This document shows positions 11,626 to 24,099 of a DNA stretch of 64,000 bases, piece by piece. The position numbers and the translations under genes were made by a program. The stretch is from Macrobrachium rosenbergii (taxonomy: Eukaryota; Arthropoda; Malacostraca; Decapoda; Palaemonidae). Position 1 is the stretch's first letter, and every line of letters starts with the position of its first letter. Location: contig NC_089782.1 in assembly GCF_040412425.1 (NCBI RefSeq), positions 19,129,122-19,193,121 on the forward strand. The letters run 5' to 3'. The notes under the pieces were generated by a model. It worked only from the letters and a program-made list of their open reading frames with translations, was not told the DNA's origin and made no database searches.

Positions 11626-12580
11626 TGTTACGTGTAGGGTCTTGGCTGATCATTTATTGTTCAATTTACGTAGTTTTCATGGCCCTGCAAACCAAGATTA
11701 CACGTAACCTGCCACTTGAAGCCAAAAGTTAACCTCAAAGGCAGTCGTTAATTAGCCAAAGGTCGCCAGTTAAGGGTAATTAACCTTAACAAAGAATATT
11801 CAAGGAATAAAGACTTTATGATGAACGTCCTCCAACTGCGGACGCATACAAGAATCTCTACTCGTTAAGATGAATTTAGATTTCAAACGCAACGGCTCCT
11901 CCAAACGTTCGAACGCTAGGCATACAAAAGCATCGAGACTTAAACTGATTTGCTTACCCTGAATCCTAGGTATGTTACTGGAATAACGGGGTTGAAGCTA
12001 ACAATATATTAATTTGGCTTAATCTAGACTTCGTGAACACATATACTGTAAGTGGTGACTGAAGGAAGAAAACAAAGGACATTTGAAATACAGACAAAGT
12101 TACTAGTCAATCGACGAAGCTTCAACAAGAATCGGACTTACCGTGAATGTCGAGGGACCTCCGGAGTCGGGATTCTGGCAGTCTTCCCAATTCACTAATT
12201 AAGATAGACGTAGGAGTAAAAGTGATAAAGGACAAAGAAGATCGTTCTGGCACGCACGAAGCGTACACCCTGGTTCAGAGACCGTTTCTCTCTCTCTGCC
12301 CGACCTCGCTTGCGGGACCCCAGACGAGGTGGCCTCTTGACATACCGCCCCAGGCAATCCGACCTTGACAAAGGCATCGCCGAATGCATAGAATAGAGAG
12401 GAAGATAGCTTAAGGCCACCATTAATAGGGGTCATTGAGTGTAAACCCTCTCTGAGGCTTAGGTCCCTAATGCCATAGCATTTCTGTTTTTTGAACTGCT
12501 CAGCCTGTGCAGGGACGCCATCTGTCTCATATTCCTACACCTAAATACATCGAGGGTGAACAGCAGTAATATTTATAAAA
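11626..12580 (-). repeat. 5' LTR (right copy)
   Basis: 955 bp matching the left LTR, with a 16-bp deletion and about two dozen substitutions. Its outer edge runs into an A-rich stretch and then (AT)n, so the target-site duplication cannot be read. Confidence 0.9.
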
Positions 12581-12587
12581 AAAAATA

Positions 12588-12589
<2 letters not shown>

Positions 12590-12667
<78 letters not shown>

Positions 12668-12680
12668 GTATGTATGTATG
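12590..12680. repeat. (AT)n then GTAT/GTGT microsatellite
   Basis: An AT tract flanks the right LTR and ends in TATGTATGTATG and GTGTGTG. It is the counterpart of the AT tract on the left side. Confidence 0.93.
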
Positions 12681-14200
12681 TGTGTGTGGTGGGCTTTGCT
12701 TATACTAAATATTGGCTTTCACTTGTGCAGTTATATCTATAGGAATCGTAATGTGAATGGTGTAAGAACAGAAACCATTAATTTGTATTGGTGTCTTGTG
12801 TTTTCACTTTCTTGTTATGCTCGTACTTCACAGCGTTAAATAAAAATACGCACACGTTACAAACAGTAATGCATACCATGTGTTTTGATTCAGTCATTTA
12901 ATCATGAATATGTAGTTTGGGTTAGTTAAGATACTTTAACAAGCTTCCTATTTTTTTTGGTTTTGTTTTTTAATACACATTCATTATGAAGAAACAATAT
13001 GAACAATTCCTATTTCTTTGGATTCTGTATGATAGTTTAAGTTAGTAGCCTATATAGCCTATATGTGCTGGATGGGGTTATGGTAGGATTTTAGGGTAGC
13101 TTAGAGATAGCACAGTGTAAGCACTAGCCATATAGTATTTGTATGTCTGCTCTACTGATGTATTTGCGCCCTCCTCAGATGTATTAGTGCAGATGATCGA
13201 AGTATCACTATATAGGTTTCCCACAGTCCAAGGATTGATCAGCAGCTGTCTTTGTATAAAAAAAAATTCATGGATTTTCATTTTTAGCATCTATGTATTT
13301 CCCTTCTTATATTCCTTTTTGTAAATATCATCTCTCTCCTCACAAGCATTCATCTCTCTCTCTCTCTGGAAAGTATTCCTTATGCTTAATACAGAACATA
13401 TTATGTTTGTACATTTTTCTTTCGTTATTATCAAATATGTAAGTAAAATATGTAGTCAAGTAAGTCTTTCATTTATCTGTATTTACTGTGTTCAGCCATT
13501 GATGTAATCTCGCAGATCTGCAGCATCACCACAATACTGTATTTATATAAAATTATATACCGTATACAGTAAACAAAAATTTTAAAAACCACACCCATAT
13601 GGTTGGAAAAATTGCTTGGGTGGAAAGAGGCAATGTTAACAGTTTACACAGCCATTGAGAAAGAGGTATTTTGGGGTTGGTAGGGTGGGGAAATAATTTT
13701 GGGGGTAGGATGGCCAGGGGAGCTGAGTAGGGAGGGGTAGGCAGGCCTTTTTGAGAGCTTCTGTGAGTTACTGGCTTAAAAGCAATACGTTATTTGACAT
13801 GTCACTTTGTTTATTGCTTTTAATTGACTGAGAAAAATACTTCATCAGTATAGTAACATATGGTAGAAAGGTGGGAGTGGAGTGAGCACTCTGTGCCGAG
13901 AACTTTCATGCCAGGTTGGTGCAAATGCTAACACCTGTACAGTAATGTCACAACACCATTATGGTTTTTGCCTTTGAAAGGGAACATGATAAAATCATAG
14001 GAGTTTCCTTCTCTCATTGGTTGCATGTGAAGAGTGCTAATGCATTCTGTGGCAAAGCACACTTCTCACCTTTGTTCAGTTGAGCATTATTTTTCAACAA
14101 TCACATTTGGAGTGGTTACTGTGATCATGTGTTGCAATGCTTTCACCAGATCTTGTTGCTTTTGTTGAGGTACCTGCAGCGATGCAAGTACTGTTATTGC
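12681..14200. other. Intergenic, no gene seen
   Basis: AT-rich sequence with short T and A runs and a G-rich patch near 13670-13745 (GGGG-containing words). No conserved protein segment or transposon end was recognised. Confidence 0.5.
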
Positions 14201-14201
14201 T

Positions 14202-15400
14202 TTGTCTGATGCTGTGTGGTGTGTGTATGCCCCCACCATCTCTGGAGAGGGCCAGGAAGATGTTGACTCTTCAAAGCTAGAAATCATTGAGAGAATCAAG
14301 GCATGGTGGTCAATGTCCTGTATCATAGCTGAATGTCATGTTGTGTGGTCTACCGTGCAGGATATCAAGGCTGCCAAGGACAGGCTGAAGAAATATGCAA
14401 CAGACTTTGGGAAGAAGACGTCAAGGAGTTAGACCTGCAAGGTCATGGCTAAGTCCTGTCTTAAGGAAATTGAACAGCTGATCATGATGTGGTTTTATCA
14501 GCAGAAGCTAGCCCAGGTGCACATCCAAGGAGCTGAACTGGAGGTTGCTTCCATAAAGTTCAGGGGCTGTTTGGGTTCAAAATTCAATACTGTATAGGCT
14601 TTTCAGCAGGAAGACACATGGCAAATCACTGGATGCTTCTGAGGAGGGAATAGAGGAATTTGGGTAGACATTGAAAGACTTTATGCAAAGGAAGGCCTTG
14701 CTTTGAGTCAGATCTACAGTACAAAGCTGATGAAGTGGGTCTTGTTCACCCCTTGCCCACTAATACCTTAGTTGACGAGAAGGAAAAGAATAAAGGATAT
14801 CCAGTAGAAAAATTTCAAAGTAACACATCTGCTTCTGGCAGCCATTGTTTCAAACCAGACGTAGTCAAGCCAAAGCAACCATGTGTCTTGCATGTGTTGA
14901 TGGACATTCTCCCGGTGATTTCGTATCTTTCATCTCCAAGACTATTTTTGATTGGTTCCATAACCACTTTTATAGAGATGCAGAGCCTTGGCTTTACTGG
15001 TCATCAAGTAAAGGTGCTTCTTTTAGACAATGCGCTGTATATCCTACCTCAACCCAGCTGGTTGGTGACGAAGGTTGTATTGGGGTTACGTTTTTGCCTC
15101 CTATTGCATCTGCATTCAACCTGTGGACCAAGGTATTATTGTTGCAATAAAATGGCTACAGTGGATGAAGTTCCTGGAGGAGGTGGTGGTGTTTGGGGAT
15201 GAACAGAATGAGCAAGGCTTGGTTACATGGGAGAATGGATCCTGGAGAATATGCAAAAGTATTTGCTTAAGTCTTCTGTCTACAACCTCGAAGATGCTTG
15301 GCAGTACATCGTCGTGCAGATCTTGCAGCATGCATGGAACTGTCCTGATGGGGTTAAGAAGGCAAGGCTTTGATATTGATGCCTGGCAATTGTGCTCAAC
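14202..15400 (+). pseudogene. Tigger/pogo-type transposase relic
   Basis: Pieces of a CENP-B/jerky-like transposase lie in the correct order but in different frames. Residues KLEIIERI, then STVQDIKAAKDRLKKYA (about 14275-14410), match the first helix-turn-helix. EIEQLIMMWFYQQK with an Ala-Leu-rich follow-up (about 14470-14570) matches the CENP-B-type second DNA-binding domain. LPTNTLVDEKEKNKGY (about 14750-14800) and LLLDNA (about 15030) match the DDE core. IQPVDQGIIVAIKWLQ (about 15115-15165) matches the conserved tail of that core, and YNLEDAWQYIV lies near 15280-15320. Frameshifts separate the blocks. No inverted ends were found. It is a dead transposon; a domesticated jerky-like gene is excluded by the frame breaks. 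Confidence 0.78.
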
Positions 15401-18308
15401 TTGCATTTTTTATGGGGGCATATCCTTGTGAAATTTTCATGACTGAATTGGTGATTATTTCATTTTCTTTGCCAGCACAGAAATTACATGACTTGGTTTG
15501 GTTTAAGTTCAAAGACTAGGTCTTTGGATAATTATTATTAATTTAAAATTATCAAGACCACCAAGACATATTTTGAGACTCATAGGACGTACCTGAAATA
15601 TGTTTTGAAGTGAAAACTGAAAATAGGAGAAGGGTAAAGATGAATTTAGACCAAGAGATGTGACCTAGTTGATTGTTTCCTTTACTTCACTAGCACAAAG
15701 TCTGATATACTACAAATACTTGGAGTGATGATCCATTGAATTTTACCATTTCGCTTCCTTAGCCATTTATATGCCCCACTTAAACTTCTCCATGTCTGCA
15801 TATTATATTTAATTAATTGGTTATCCTGCATAATATTGATTCATTCTTTTCCTTTTGCTCTCTGTTTCCTATATTTACTCAGTACATATTTTGTTTGTAG
15901 ATTTTAATATTAAAAAATGGTTTGGAAACATTCTAAGCTTCTGGAAAACACACAAACTGTATTATATTTGACAGTAGTCAGGCCACTCATCCCATCCTGA
16001 AGATTACATTTTCCATTGGTTACAATATGGCCTGCTGTTCATGGCAGCTGGGCTTTTGTGAGGTGACTTTTTCCTGCCTCACAATGGTGGTGACCATATA
16101 GCTGGTATTCTAAAATTCTGAATGGCATTTCTGTACCATGGACTTCCGAAGTTTTAAGGTCGAGTTCACTTGCTTGAAAAATTGTGCACTCTGGCTTACT
16201 GTTCAATTTTTATCAGTTTTTGTTAGTCCTTTTTTGAGCTTCCATTTATTTAATTAATTTTACCACATCTCAGTTATTGTTTATTCTTTGACAATTTATA
16301 TTACATTAAAATTAAGTAAATTAAGCACAGTAGTTCCTTTTGAAACATTTTTTACTGAGTTTATAAAGGCAGGTATGGATGGTTCAGAAAACATGCTACA
16401 GTAAAGCATTCTTGGGGTCAAATCATAATTTATAAGAGCAGAGGATTAAAATGATACATAAATTAACAGTAAAATATAATTTATACAAAATTTGTTCACA
16501 TTATCTTCAATGAAGTCGAAATCAAGACATCGTAATACTTTAACAATAATAGTGTTGCAAGTCAATATTTTTAACAACTTTTATAAATATCTATTATTTT
16601 ACTACATCTTCAAATCGCTGCTTTGATGCTATTATTTTCATATTATTCCACTCCATTTATCTAACAAAGTATTATTGTATTCACTTATTGCGTAGTTCCA
16701 GTTAGACTTTTACAAGAGATAACAAGTTTGCTGGTTATACAATATATACTTATGTCTACCCACTTAGAAAACTGCTAGTGGGAGTTAGGTTGGGATGTGG
16801 ATATTAAAGGGATCAATCAAAATGGGACTGTTTTATGAAATGACTCTGTCAGAGGACAGATATATAAAATATATCAAAGGAGGCACGATGTCAGAGTTCT
16901 TCCTTTGGTCTCTGTTTATTGACAAATTTACAAAATGCTTGGTAAAAATAATTTATTATCAAAGCTTTCCAGTTCTTCAAGAAGCTTACAGGCATCCCTT
17001 AATGGACTAGAAATCAGGGCAAAAAACTAAGATGTGACCAGTTTTGTGTGAAAAACTGACCATTTATACCACCCACTGTAGGTTATGTTAGGTGGAAAGT
17101 TTTATGATAGTCTATTGCATTTCCTGTCATATCTAGTTCCAGTTGTGAACATACGGGAAATTTACCTTCACTCTGTCAGCTTTTGTTCATAAGGCCCTTA
17201 CTGCTTTCACAATACATACATGTTAAATCTTTGCCCTTTGATATTGAGCTTCGGTTACATAGCATATAATTTCTGTAATAATGAAAACTACAGTATTTAC
17301 TTGCAAAATTTTTACAGAGAAACTGTTTTCAGATATTATTATACATGGCATGTGTTGACTAATTTATGTAATATTTTTATGGAAAAGACTGTCTTTACTG
17401 TGTTTCCTATTATTTTATTGCTTTAATTACTTCATGTTAGCAGCAGCTATTTCACAACATAATCTGTCTTCATACCTAAAAGACTGCTGCTGTATACAGG
17501 GTTACTAATGAACTGAAATAAATTAATGTAATTAAGAAAACCTAGACTCACACAGACATAGTACAGTATATCAGTTTGTCGTATAGTAATGGTTTTTGTA
17601 TTGTCTTATAGTTAAAATGGTTCTTCTAATTGCCAAATTTCATTAGCTAAGCTGGGTTTTTCTTTTTTTACAATTCACCAGCAGGCTCCTCCTTGTGAAC
17701 TTCGAAAATCTTGTTTATGTCCTAAATGACTTTCCTCTGAGGTGGATGTCTAACCTTCAGTTACAGTGGTATCAGTGCTTCACAAAAAGTAATACTAATC
17801 TGAGCAATTAGCAAATTATATTACAGTATACTCTTTAGGCTTCTACCTGTACATATATGGTTTCATGAATTGAGAACTTATGGTAAAATACACAAAATGG
17901 CTTAACCATGTTTACACCATTTGATCTTGATCCACATTTTATACATTGATACTTATTAGTAATACTGGTATGGACAAGTCTCCTTGGTATTACTAGTGTA
18001 ATGCTAAAGTCCAAATACTTGTAGTTGCTGTGATGAATCAAAACTAATATAATAATTTCAATAGATAAATTTTAATTTTTGCACAGTACAGTATATATAA
18101 AATGCTAACCAAAGGGTCTTTTCACATTAGGAACATTATATTTAAAGCCATGACTGAATCATTTCACTGGAATACGTTAATTATGGAGGGTCACAAGGCA
18201 GTGCCAAAGATATGATGTACATATGAATATCGTATATACAGAATCTATATTTAGTGTTAACCTAAATTTGACATTAATTTTATACAAACTTATCCTAAAC
18301 TGGCCCTT
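15401..18308. other. 3' flank of GTF2H1, no coding seen
   Basis: AT-rich sequence without recognised coding segments. The part just below 18309 should hold the GTF2H1 3' UTR. A minus-strand ATTAAA at 18071-18076 is a possible polyadenylation signal about 235 bases after the stop codon. AT richness makes chance matches common. Confidence 0.4.
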
Positions 18309-18422
18309 TCACCTAGAATTTCGCGCTTTCCAATTTTCATACTTTGTGTTTGCTATGTTGATCATTCCTAACAGATGGTCCAAGATGGTTGCATTGCAGT
18401 TGTAATCATTCACAGCCATGTC
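18309..18422 (-). CDS. GTF2H1: GTF2H1 terminal coding exon
   Basis: 114 bp including the TGA at 18311-18309, after acceptor ATTTCCAG. It reads DMAVNDYN, ILDHLLGMINIANTKY, then WKAR. Homologues end with a helix of the form HI-x-MLQTA-x-K-x-x-x-W-x-x-R, so the hydrophobic pattern, the N-x-K-Y/F-x-x-W spacing and the end position all agree. It is separated from the previous exon by an 8.9-kb intron that contains a DIRS body. Confidence 0.88.
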   Translation of the reverse strand, partial: DMAVNDYNCNATILDHLLGMINIANTKYENWKARNSR

Positions 18423-18719
18423 CTGGAAATGAATTTAAATATAAATCTTTTCACAAAGTTTAGTGCACAATTAAAAAACCAAGTGATCCCACCCCAAAAA
18501 CTTTAGGTACAGTATACCCAGTTGTTGACAGCACTCCTTTCATTTTACTTTAACATACATGCAATTGTCTGAAACTTATGGAGTAAACACATACAGTGTC
18601 ATGTCTCCTATTAGGAAGCTTAGAAACAAGCAACACCGACTTTTGAATATGGGGAAAACAATCAAAAGCTAGTGAAAAAAAAAAAAGGTTTTAACATAGG
18701 GAAAAAAACCCTATTTTTG

Positions 18720-20215
18720 CCACTGTGAGTCCTAAAAGGAGTTACACTCTTATGGTTCCCCAAGGTTCCATGAGACAGACAAACCAAACCAAACAAAAAT
18801 TCATAGTATAGTTGGCTCATGTATACTGCTCATTAGCACAGTGATGGAATAAACAGGACTCAGGACAGGAGAGACCTCCCATCTAAAATGATTACCTAGT
18901 ATCTATGCCGTACTTGCACAGCTCTGACAACAAGTCGCCAGCATTTTTGATACACACCAGGTCTGTGCAAGATAAGTCTTCACTCCACTCCCATGCCTTT
19001 TCATCAAGGAAAGTGGATGGGTCTGAGTACTCACAGCGGCTACCAAAAATAAGTTTTTCCTACGTCAAAACCTGTTTTTGATAACGTAGCCACTGTTCGT
19101 CCTCAAAGGAGCTTACAAAAGAAACTGACAGGCGACAAAATGGCTTAGCACCTAATAAATAAACCCCAACAACCCAGACTCAATTTTTTTTGGGTCTGAG
19201 GTATAGTCTCAAGTTATTGACCATTTTCTTTATACCCATAGGGTTTGGCAATAAAGAACAAGGAACAACACATGAACCAATATTTATTATTCTTGTGGTT
19301 TGAAGGTAGCTCACCTAATTATGTTTCGTCTTGTTGCGATGTTGTGCCTTCCCCAGCAAAAATCTCATCCTGACCATAACTCTCATGGCAATGGTCTTTC
19401 AGGAATTTTCATTCAAGTAAAGTCGCAGGTTATCAACAGTTTCTTAATTCCAGATACCCATTCAGGTCTGGCAATAAAGAACAGATGATGCTCAAACCTA
19501 TGAATGTATTATCTATTGTGTTTCTACAGTGACTTACCTAATTATATAGGGTCTTGCTGTACTTTCTATACTGCCAGGCAGTGATGGTATGACTGCCTTG
19601 GCTTAATCAGTTCATGCGGGCTTCCCTGATAGGAATTTTCCGCTTGCTATATTTTCTATACTGCCAAGTAGTGATGATACAACTACCTTGGCACATCAGT
19701 TCATGCAGGCTTCCCTAATAGGGAATTCAGCATGCTGTACTTTCTATACAGTAATGCCAGGCAGTGATGATATGACTGCCTTGGCTTAATCAGTTCATGC
19801 GGGTTTCCCTGATAGGAATGTTCCGCTTGCTGTATTTTCTATACTGCCAGGCAGTGATAATACAACAACCTTGTCTCATCAGTTCATATAGGCTTCGCTA
19901 ATACAGAATTCAGCTTGCTGTACTTTCAGTACTGCCAGGCAGTGATGATATATGACTGCCTTGGCTCAATCAGTTCATGTATTCTTCCCTGATGGGAAAA
20001 TTCTACTTGCTGTACTTTCTGTACTGCCAGGCAGTGATGATAATACTGCCTTGGCTCATCAATTCATGCATGCTTCCCTAATATGGAATTCAGCTTGCTG
20101 TACTTTACTGCCAGGCAGCAGTAATACGACTGCCTTGGCTTATCTGAACAGTATCAAGGGTGACCCCAAGAAAGTGTAACTCCTTTGAGAACTTACTCAC
20201 TACTGAGCATCATCA
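18720..20215. repeat. Possible inverted-repeat unit enclosing a minisatellite
   Basis: AAAGGAGTTACACT at about 18737-18750 reappears inverted at about 20176-20189, with similar neighbouring bases (GTGAGT and TTCTTGGGG-like words). A related CAAAGGAGCTTACA lies near 19104. Between them is a stem-like pair, CTACGT and ACGTAG, around 19057-19089. It may be a foldback or DIRS-terminal relic in the last GTF2H1 intron. Support is moderate to low. Confidence 0.35.
19571..20180. repeat. ~90-bp minisatellite with alternating A/B units
   Basis: Seven units begin at CTGCCAGGCAGTGATG or variants near 19571, 19661, 19754, 19844, 19932, 20024 and 20108. Odd units carry CCCTGATAGGAA and TTCCGCTTGCT-like ends; even units carry CCCTAATAGGGAATTCAGC-like ends. 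The higher-order period is therefore about 182 bp. It lies in the last GTF2H1 intron. Confidence 0.88.
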
Positions 20216-21342
20216 TAGAGATGCTATCCATGATTCCTAAGAAGTCAGAGGTTCTGAACTGGGAAACAGGTATATGTAAAATTTCTCATCCTTTAAACTA
20301 GAGGACTGAGAGGTTGCACAGTCTGACAAGACAGAGATAGGATTCATACCAAAAATCCTAGGTCATGGGAACAGGATGATAGAAGAAGTTGAATTATTTG
20401 TCTAGATCCCCATTGGAAAGAAAAAAGACAACAATTTACCGCTCATACACCGTTATAATTTGCTATTGTCTCCTGGTCTTTCATTCCTGGCCAAGAATGA
20501 GGACCTTTTTAAAGGAAAAAATCACCTTTCCTAATAAAGGAACTCAGTATTTCATATAAAATATTATGCCTGGTTCAAGCACTTAAGATTCACCTAGATC
20601 TCAAGGCAAACACCACAGATGGTCCTATTTTCCTACACCTTAGCAAAACAAAGCACTCTTCAAGGGGTGAGAATTATTTTATTGGCCCTCATTAAAGGCA
20701 GAGCCTGACTCCTTTCCTACGTTGTTTGACATAAAAAAAGGCAAGTACTGTAACTTTCTTCAGAAATGTTTCCTTTGAAGAAGTCTTTGAGTGTACAGAG
20801 TGGTTATTATAGACAGCATGCCTGAACTGGTGAATACACAATAATACTGCAGCCACCTGCCTTGTTAACATCCTTTAAGTAGTCCAGCTTCAGTTGGGTT
20901 GCTGTTAAACTTTTAAATACTTGAAATTGCCTCAGTAACAAGAAGAGAGAATCTACATCTTACTTTGACAAAAGTGAAGCCAAGCATTCAAAATTTGGCA
21001 GCCCTACACCAATTGCAGGGATCCCATTGAAAAGCAGTAAAGGAAGATGCTGATTATACTTGTTGTTGTATGAAAATTCAAGTTTTTTGTCCTGTGAATA
21101 TTTAACTTTGTGAATATTTTTCACCCCCAAAAAAATAAATTATATATAATTTATTTCTTTACACTTGAGTAGGAGTTTCAAGTCTCCAAACTTCAATCAT
21201 TTTTATATTATACTTAATAAGATGCAGTAACTAGGGAACCATGAGAACTCATGTTGGCTTGGAGGAATCCATAGCCTTAAAAAGGTCGAGAAATTCTGCT
21301 GTAAAATATCAGTGAAACCAAAGTATGTCATGAGGGAGAGCC
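20216..21342. other. Intron sequence, nothing recognised
   Basis: Part of the last GTF2H1 intron, with no recognised coding segment or transposon terminus. Some may be the decayed 3' surroundings of the DIRS copy that follows. Confidence 0.45.
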
Positions 21343-21343
21343 A

Positions 21344-21387
<44 letters not shown>
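21343..21387. repeat. Poly(A) tract, ~45 bp
   Basis: An uninterrupted run of A, preceded by GAGAGCCAC and followed by GTTGAATTTTC. It could be the tail of a retroposed sequence on the plus strand, but no body could be assigned. Confidence 0.9.
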
Positions 21388-21390
<3 letters not shown>

Positions 21391-22389
21391 GAATTTTCAT
21401 TGCACTCAAAAGGTACTTTTTTTCCTAAAATTCTATGTGATCAGGTAAATCTAGTTAGCAGGTTCTATTAAAGTTTTTGAAGCAGTTTATATTTTATAAA
21501 TATATTTTATATAATATAAATTATAAATTGAGAGGTTTTTATATTAGGATGATCCTTTAACACATGCTGGAACAGCCACTGAATAATGGTAACAAGGAAG
21601 TTAACCAGTGAGACTGGGATGGGAGGGGAAAAACTCTCAATCCCCTCCCTCTCACCACACCACTCTTTCCTTCAGAAACAGGGCAGAGCAGGGCAGGTCT
21701 TCCTATGGGGATACAGCCATCATCTTGTACAGTAGGGGACTTACCCATAGGAAGGAGTTAGTCCTTGCAAGTTGGAGTCCACCTGGAAATGCCATACTAC
21801 AAGTTGCACATGCAAGCAAGGCATGCTAGAGAACTGTAATCACCACCTGGTCTGATGAAGAAGTTGACTACAGCAATAAGGCCAGGGGCCTGAGAACGCT
21901 GAAACGAGGGAACCTAATTTGTAGAACCATGGCATCTCAAATGGAAGTTATCATGTCAGTGGGCAGGTACTCTGGCAAATAATGGGTCCTGAAAAAGGCC
22001 TTTCATTCCACATTCATACAAAAAACATACCAAACCTAGGTAGAGATGAGAGCAGGCTTTCCAGATGAATAAGCATCCTAGATTTAAAGAACAACAAGGG
22101 CTCATACCTGTACTCATTCAGGTTGGTGTATATACCCCCTCTTCCCTTAGGATCCACACACACTGACAAAAGTACTTGAATGAGCCACGGGACACACAGA
22201 TAGTTCCTGGCAGCTACACTACTTGTTCAGCTATCATCATAGGTTCTAACATAAATGTGTCAAGGCACTATCCCTCAAGCAGAATGAGATCAAGGTAGTC
22301 TGATGGTGCCAGACTGCTGCCCTCTTGGACCAAGTTCTTCCAGATGGAGAGAAAGGGCCCAACCACACAAATGTCATGAGCTCATGGAC

Positions 22390-23285
22390 AGGTTGGAGCA
22401 TCCTCTGCATTATCAAGGGACTTCTCAGCTCTAGAGATACTTTCCAAAGTCAGAAGATGGTGTTCTAGGATACCTCCTCTTAGTGTCATCCTGCACTCAT
22501 GAAGAGGCACTTGCACTTTCGAAGGATGACAAATGTCAGACCAAAGTAATATTTTAGGGACCAAACCAGGCACAGCAACATTTCACCTGGCTACGCTCCA
22601 ACAAAATCTTGAGTGGGAATTGAGAAATTCTCAAACCTTGGATCTACAATCAGGGATTTTGCATCTTAGCCACAAATTAAGAGAAAAAAGAAAAAGTGAG
22701 ACCGCTAATCTGATAAGTGCTTAACAGGTATGACAATCCATACAACTCTCACAATCTCTTGGCTGAGGCAAGGGCTACAAGGAAGACTGCATTGAGGGTA
22801 AGATCCCTGTCTGATGACTGAGACAGTTGTCTGGAAACTTCAAAGTACCAATGTCAGGTCCCACTCAGGGGCCTGATCTCTTGAGGAGGTCACAACTGTT
22901 TAAAGCTCCTCATAAGCACCACTAGGGAAGTGGGTAGGTCCTTGCTACATAGGCAGAACCCTTGACCTAACACTGCTCGGTACCCTCTCATTGCACAAAC
23001 AGGCCCTTGTATTAACGCATGAAGACTAAGGAGTCTGCTAAACATTGGACGGAGGTACAGTACTGACTGGAGTTACCCCTTCTACAACATAAATCACAGA
23101 TGATGGTCCACTTCCCTTGGTAGACATTCACTGAGGATGTGTAGAGGGTTCCAGAAATCTGCCTCACTGTTCTGTAAGAAAAACCTCTCTCCTGCAGATG
23201 CTGGATAACCTCCACCCATGAAGATGTAGTGACTGCACTGCTCAACGTTATTGTCCCATGGGTATTGGAATGCATCCTGCATCAC
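22390..23285 (-). pseudogene. DIRS tyrosine recombinase, broken
   Basis: The N-terminal core-binding part is readable: VIQHLQERGFSYRTVRQISG, then YQGKWTIICDLCCRRGN and ADSLVFMR. These match the DIRS recombinase pattern Y-x-x-KW-x-x-F-x-x-WC-x-x-RG. Downstream pieces (about 22980-22400) are interrupted by stops. The catalytic Arg-His-Arg-Tyr set could not be confirmed. Confidence 0.82.
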
Positions 23286-23415
23286 TGCCCATGGGTCTGG
23301 AAACAGTGAGAAGATGGGAAGCTTCTAATTCAGTCTAGTGGCACACAGATCAATCATTAGCTATTCCCACACACTGAGCAGCCTCAGCCACTGGACTGCA
23401 GGGAATCTCATAGAG

Positions 23416-23960
23416 TCACCACAAAAACTCGGTCCCCATGGCGCAGTTGGATCTGCCATGTTCATTTAGCCCAGGATGTACTAGGCTCTCAACTATATCC
23501 CATGCATCAATGCCCTTTTGTGCATATGGATCGCTAATTGGCACAAGAGGGTAGAATGTCCCCACTTGTTTGTTGATGTAGGCTACTACTGTGTTGTTGC
23601 TACCACTAAGTGCCCTTCCAGACACTAATGAAATTTTTGAATTGCCAGCCATGATACCATTATCTCTAGCACATTGATGTGCATTCTGTTCATACTCAGG
23701 AACCAAGTCCCTGAAGGGAACTTTCCTCCCAGATAAGTTCCCAAACCACTTCAGGAAAATGACTGACAACAGAAGTAACTCTGGGAGAGCAGCTCTCAGT
23801 GAGACTCCCTGAAGGAGACTGTGGTCCATCAACCACCACCCTAAGTCTTTCTGAACTCCACTGTCGAGGGGACCAAATGATATGGCAGCTTGTCCAGAAA
23901 TGACCAATGATGTTCAGTTGCCACTGGAGTAAACAAGATGGCTTTTCCCATTCAGGATAA
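23416..23960 (-). pseudogene. DIRS RNase H, broken
   Basis: The frame includes DLGWWLMDHSLLQGVSLRAA, the usual lead-in to DIRS RNase H, and NNTVVAYINKQVGT (about 23555-23600), matching the conserved DNTTVVAY-NKQGGT motif with the first Asp replaced by Asn. Loss of the Asp and neighbouring shifts indicate an inactive copy. It lies between the RT and YR blocks as in functional elements. Confidence 0.85.
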
Positions 23961-24099
23961 GTTTCCCCAGGGAAGTAAGGTGGCCCAGTATTAGTTACCA
24001 CCGTTCAGCTGATTGTTACTCCTTCAGGAAGTACCTGGCAACTTGAGATTGTTTATTCAGGAGGATGTGCTGAGGAAGCCTTTGCCATCAGTGTCCATT

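Larger units (their letters stand above)
5590..12580 (-). mobile_element. Gag-pro-only LTR retrotransposon, ~7 kb
   Basis: Two direct repeats of 970 and 955 bp bracket a 5.07-kb interior. On the minus strand the order is 5' LTR (11626-12580), primer-binding site, ~1.9-kb leader, gag, protease, polypurine tract, 3' LTR (5590-6559). The LTRs differ by roughly two dozen substitutions and a 16-bp indel by eye, so insertion was fairly recent. The gag and protease frames are long and uninterrupted. I find no reverse transcriptase, RNase H or integrase in any frame of the interior, and only about 700 bp lie between the protease stop and the 3' LTR. It should therefore depend on a partner element for copying. 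Gag resembles the Gypsy/SCAN-like class. Confidence 0.9.

Noticed and set aside
14087..14326. Minus-strand 79-residue frame
   Set aside because: Antisense to the Tigger relic's helix-turn-helix region, with no independent evidence.
19571..20180. Evenly spaced repeats resembling a CRISPR array
   Set aside because: Units are contiguous, diverged and without unique spacers. It is a eukaryotic minisatellite.
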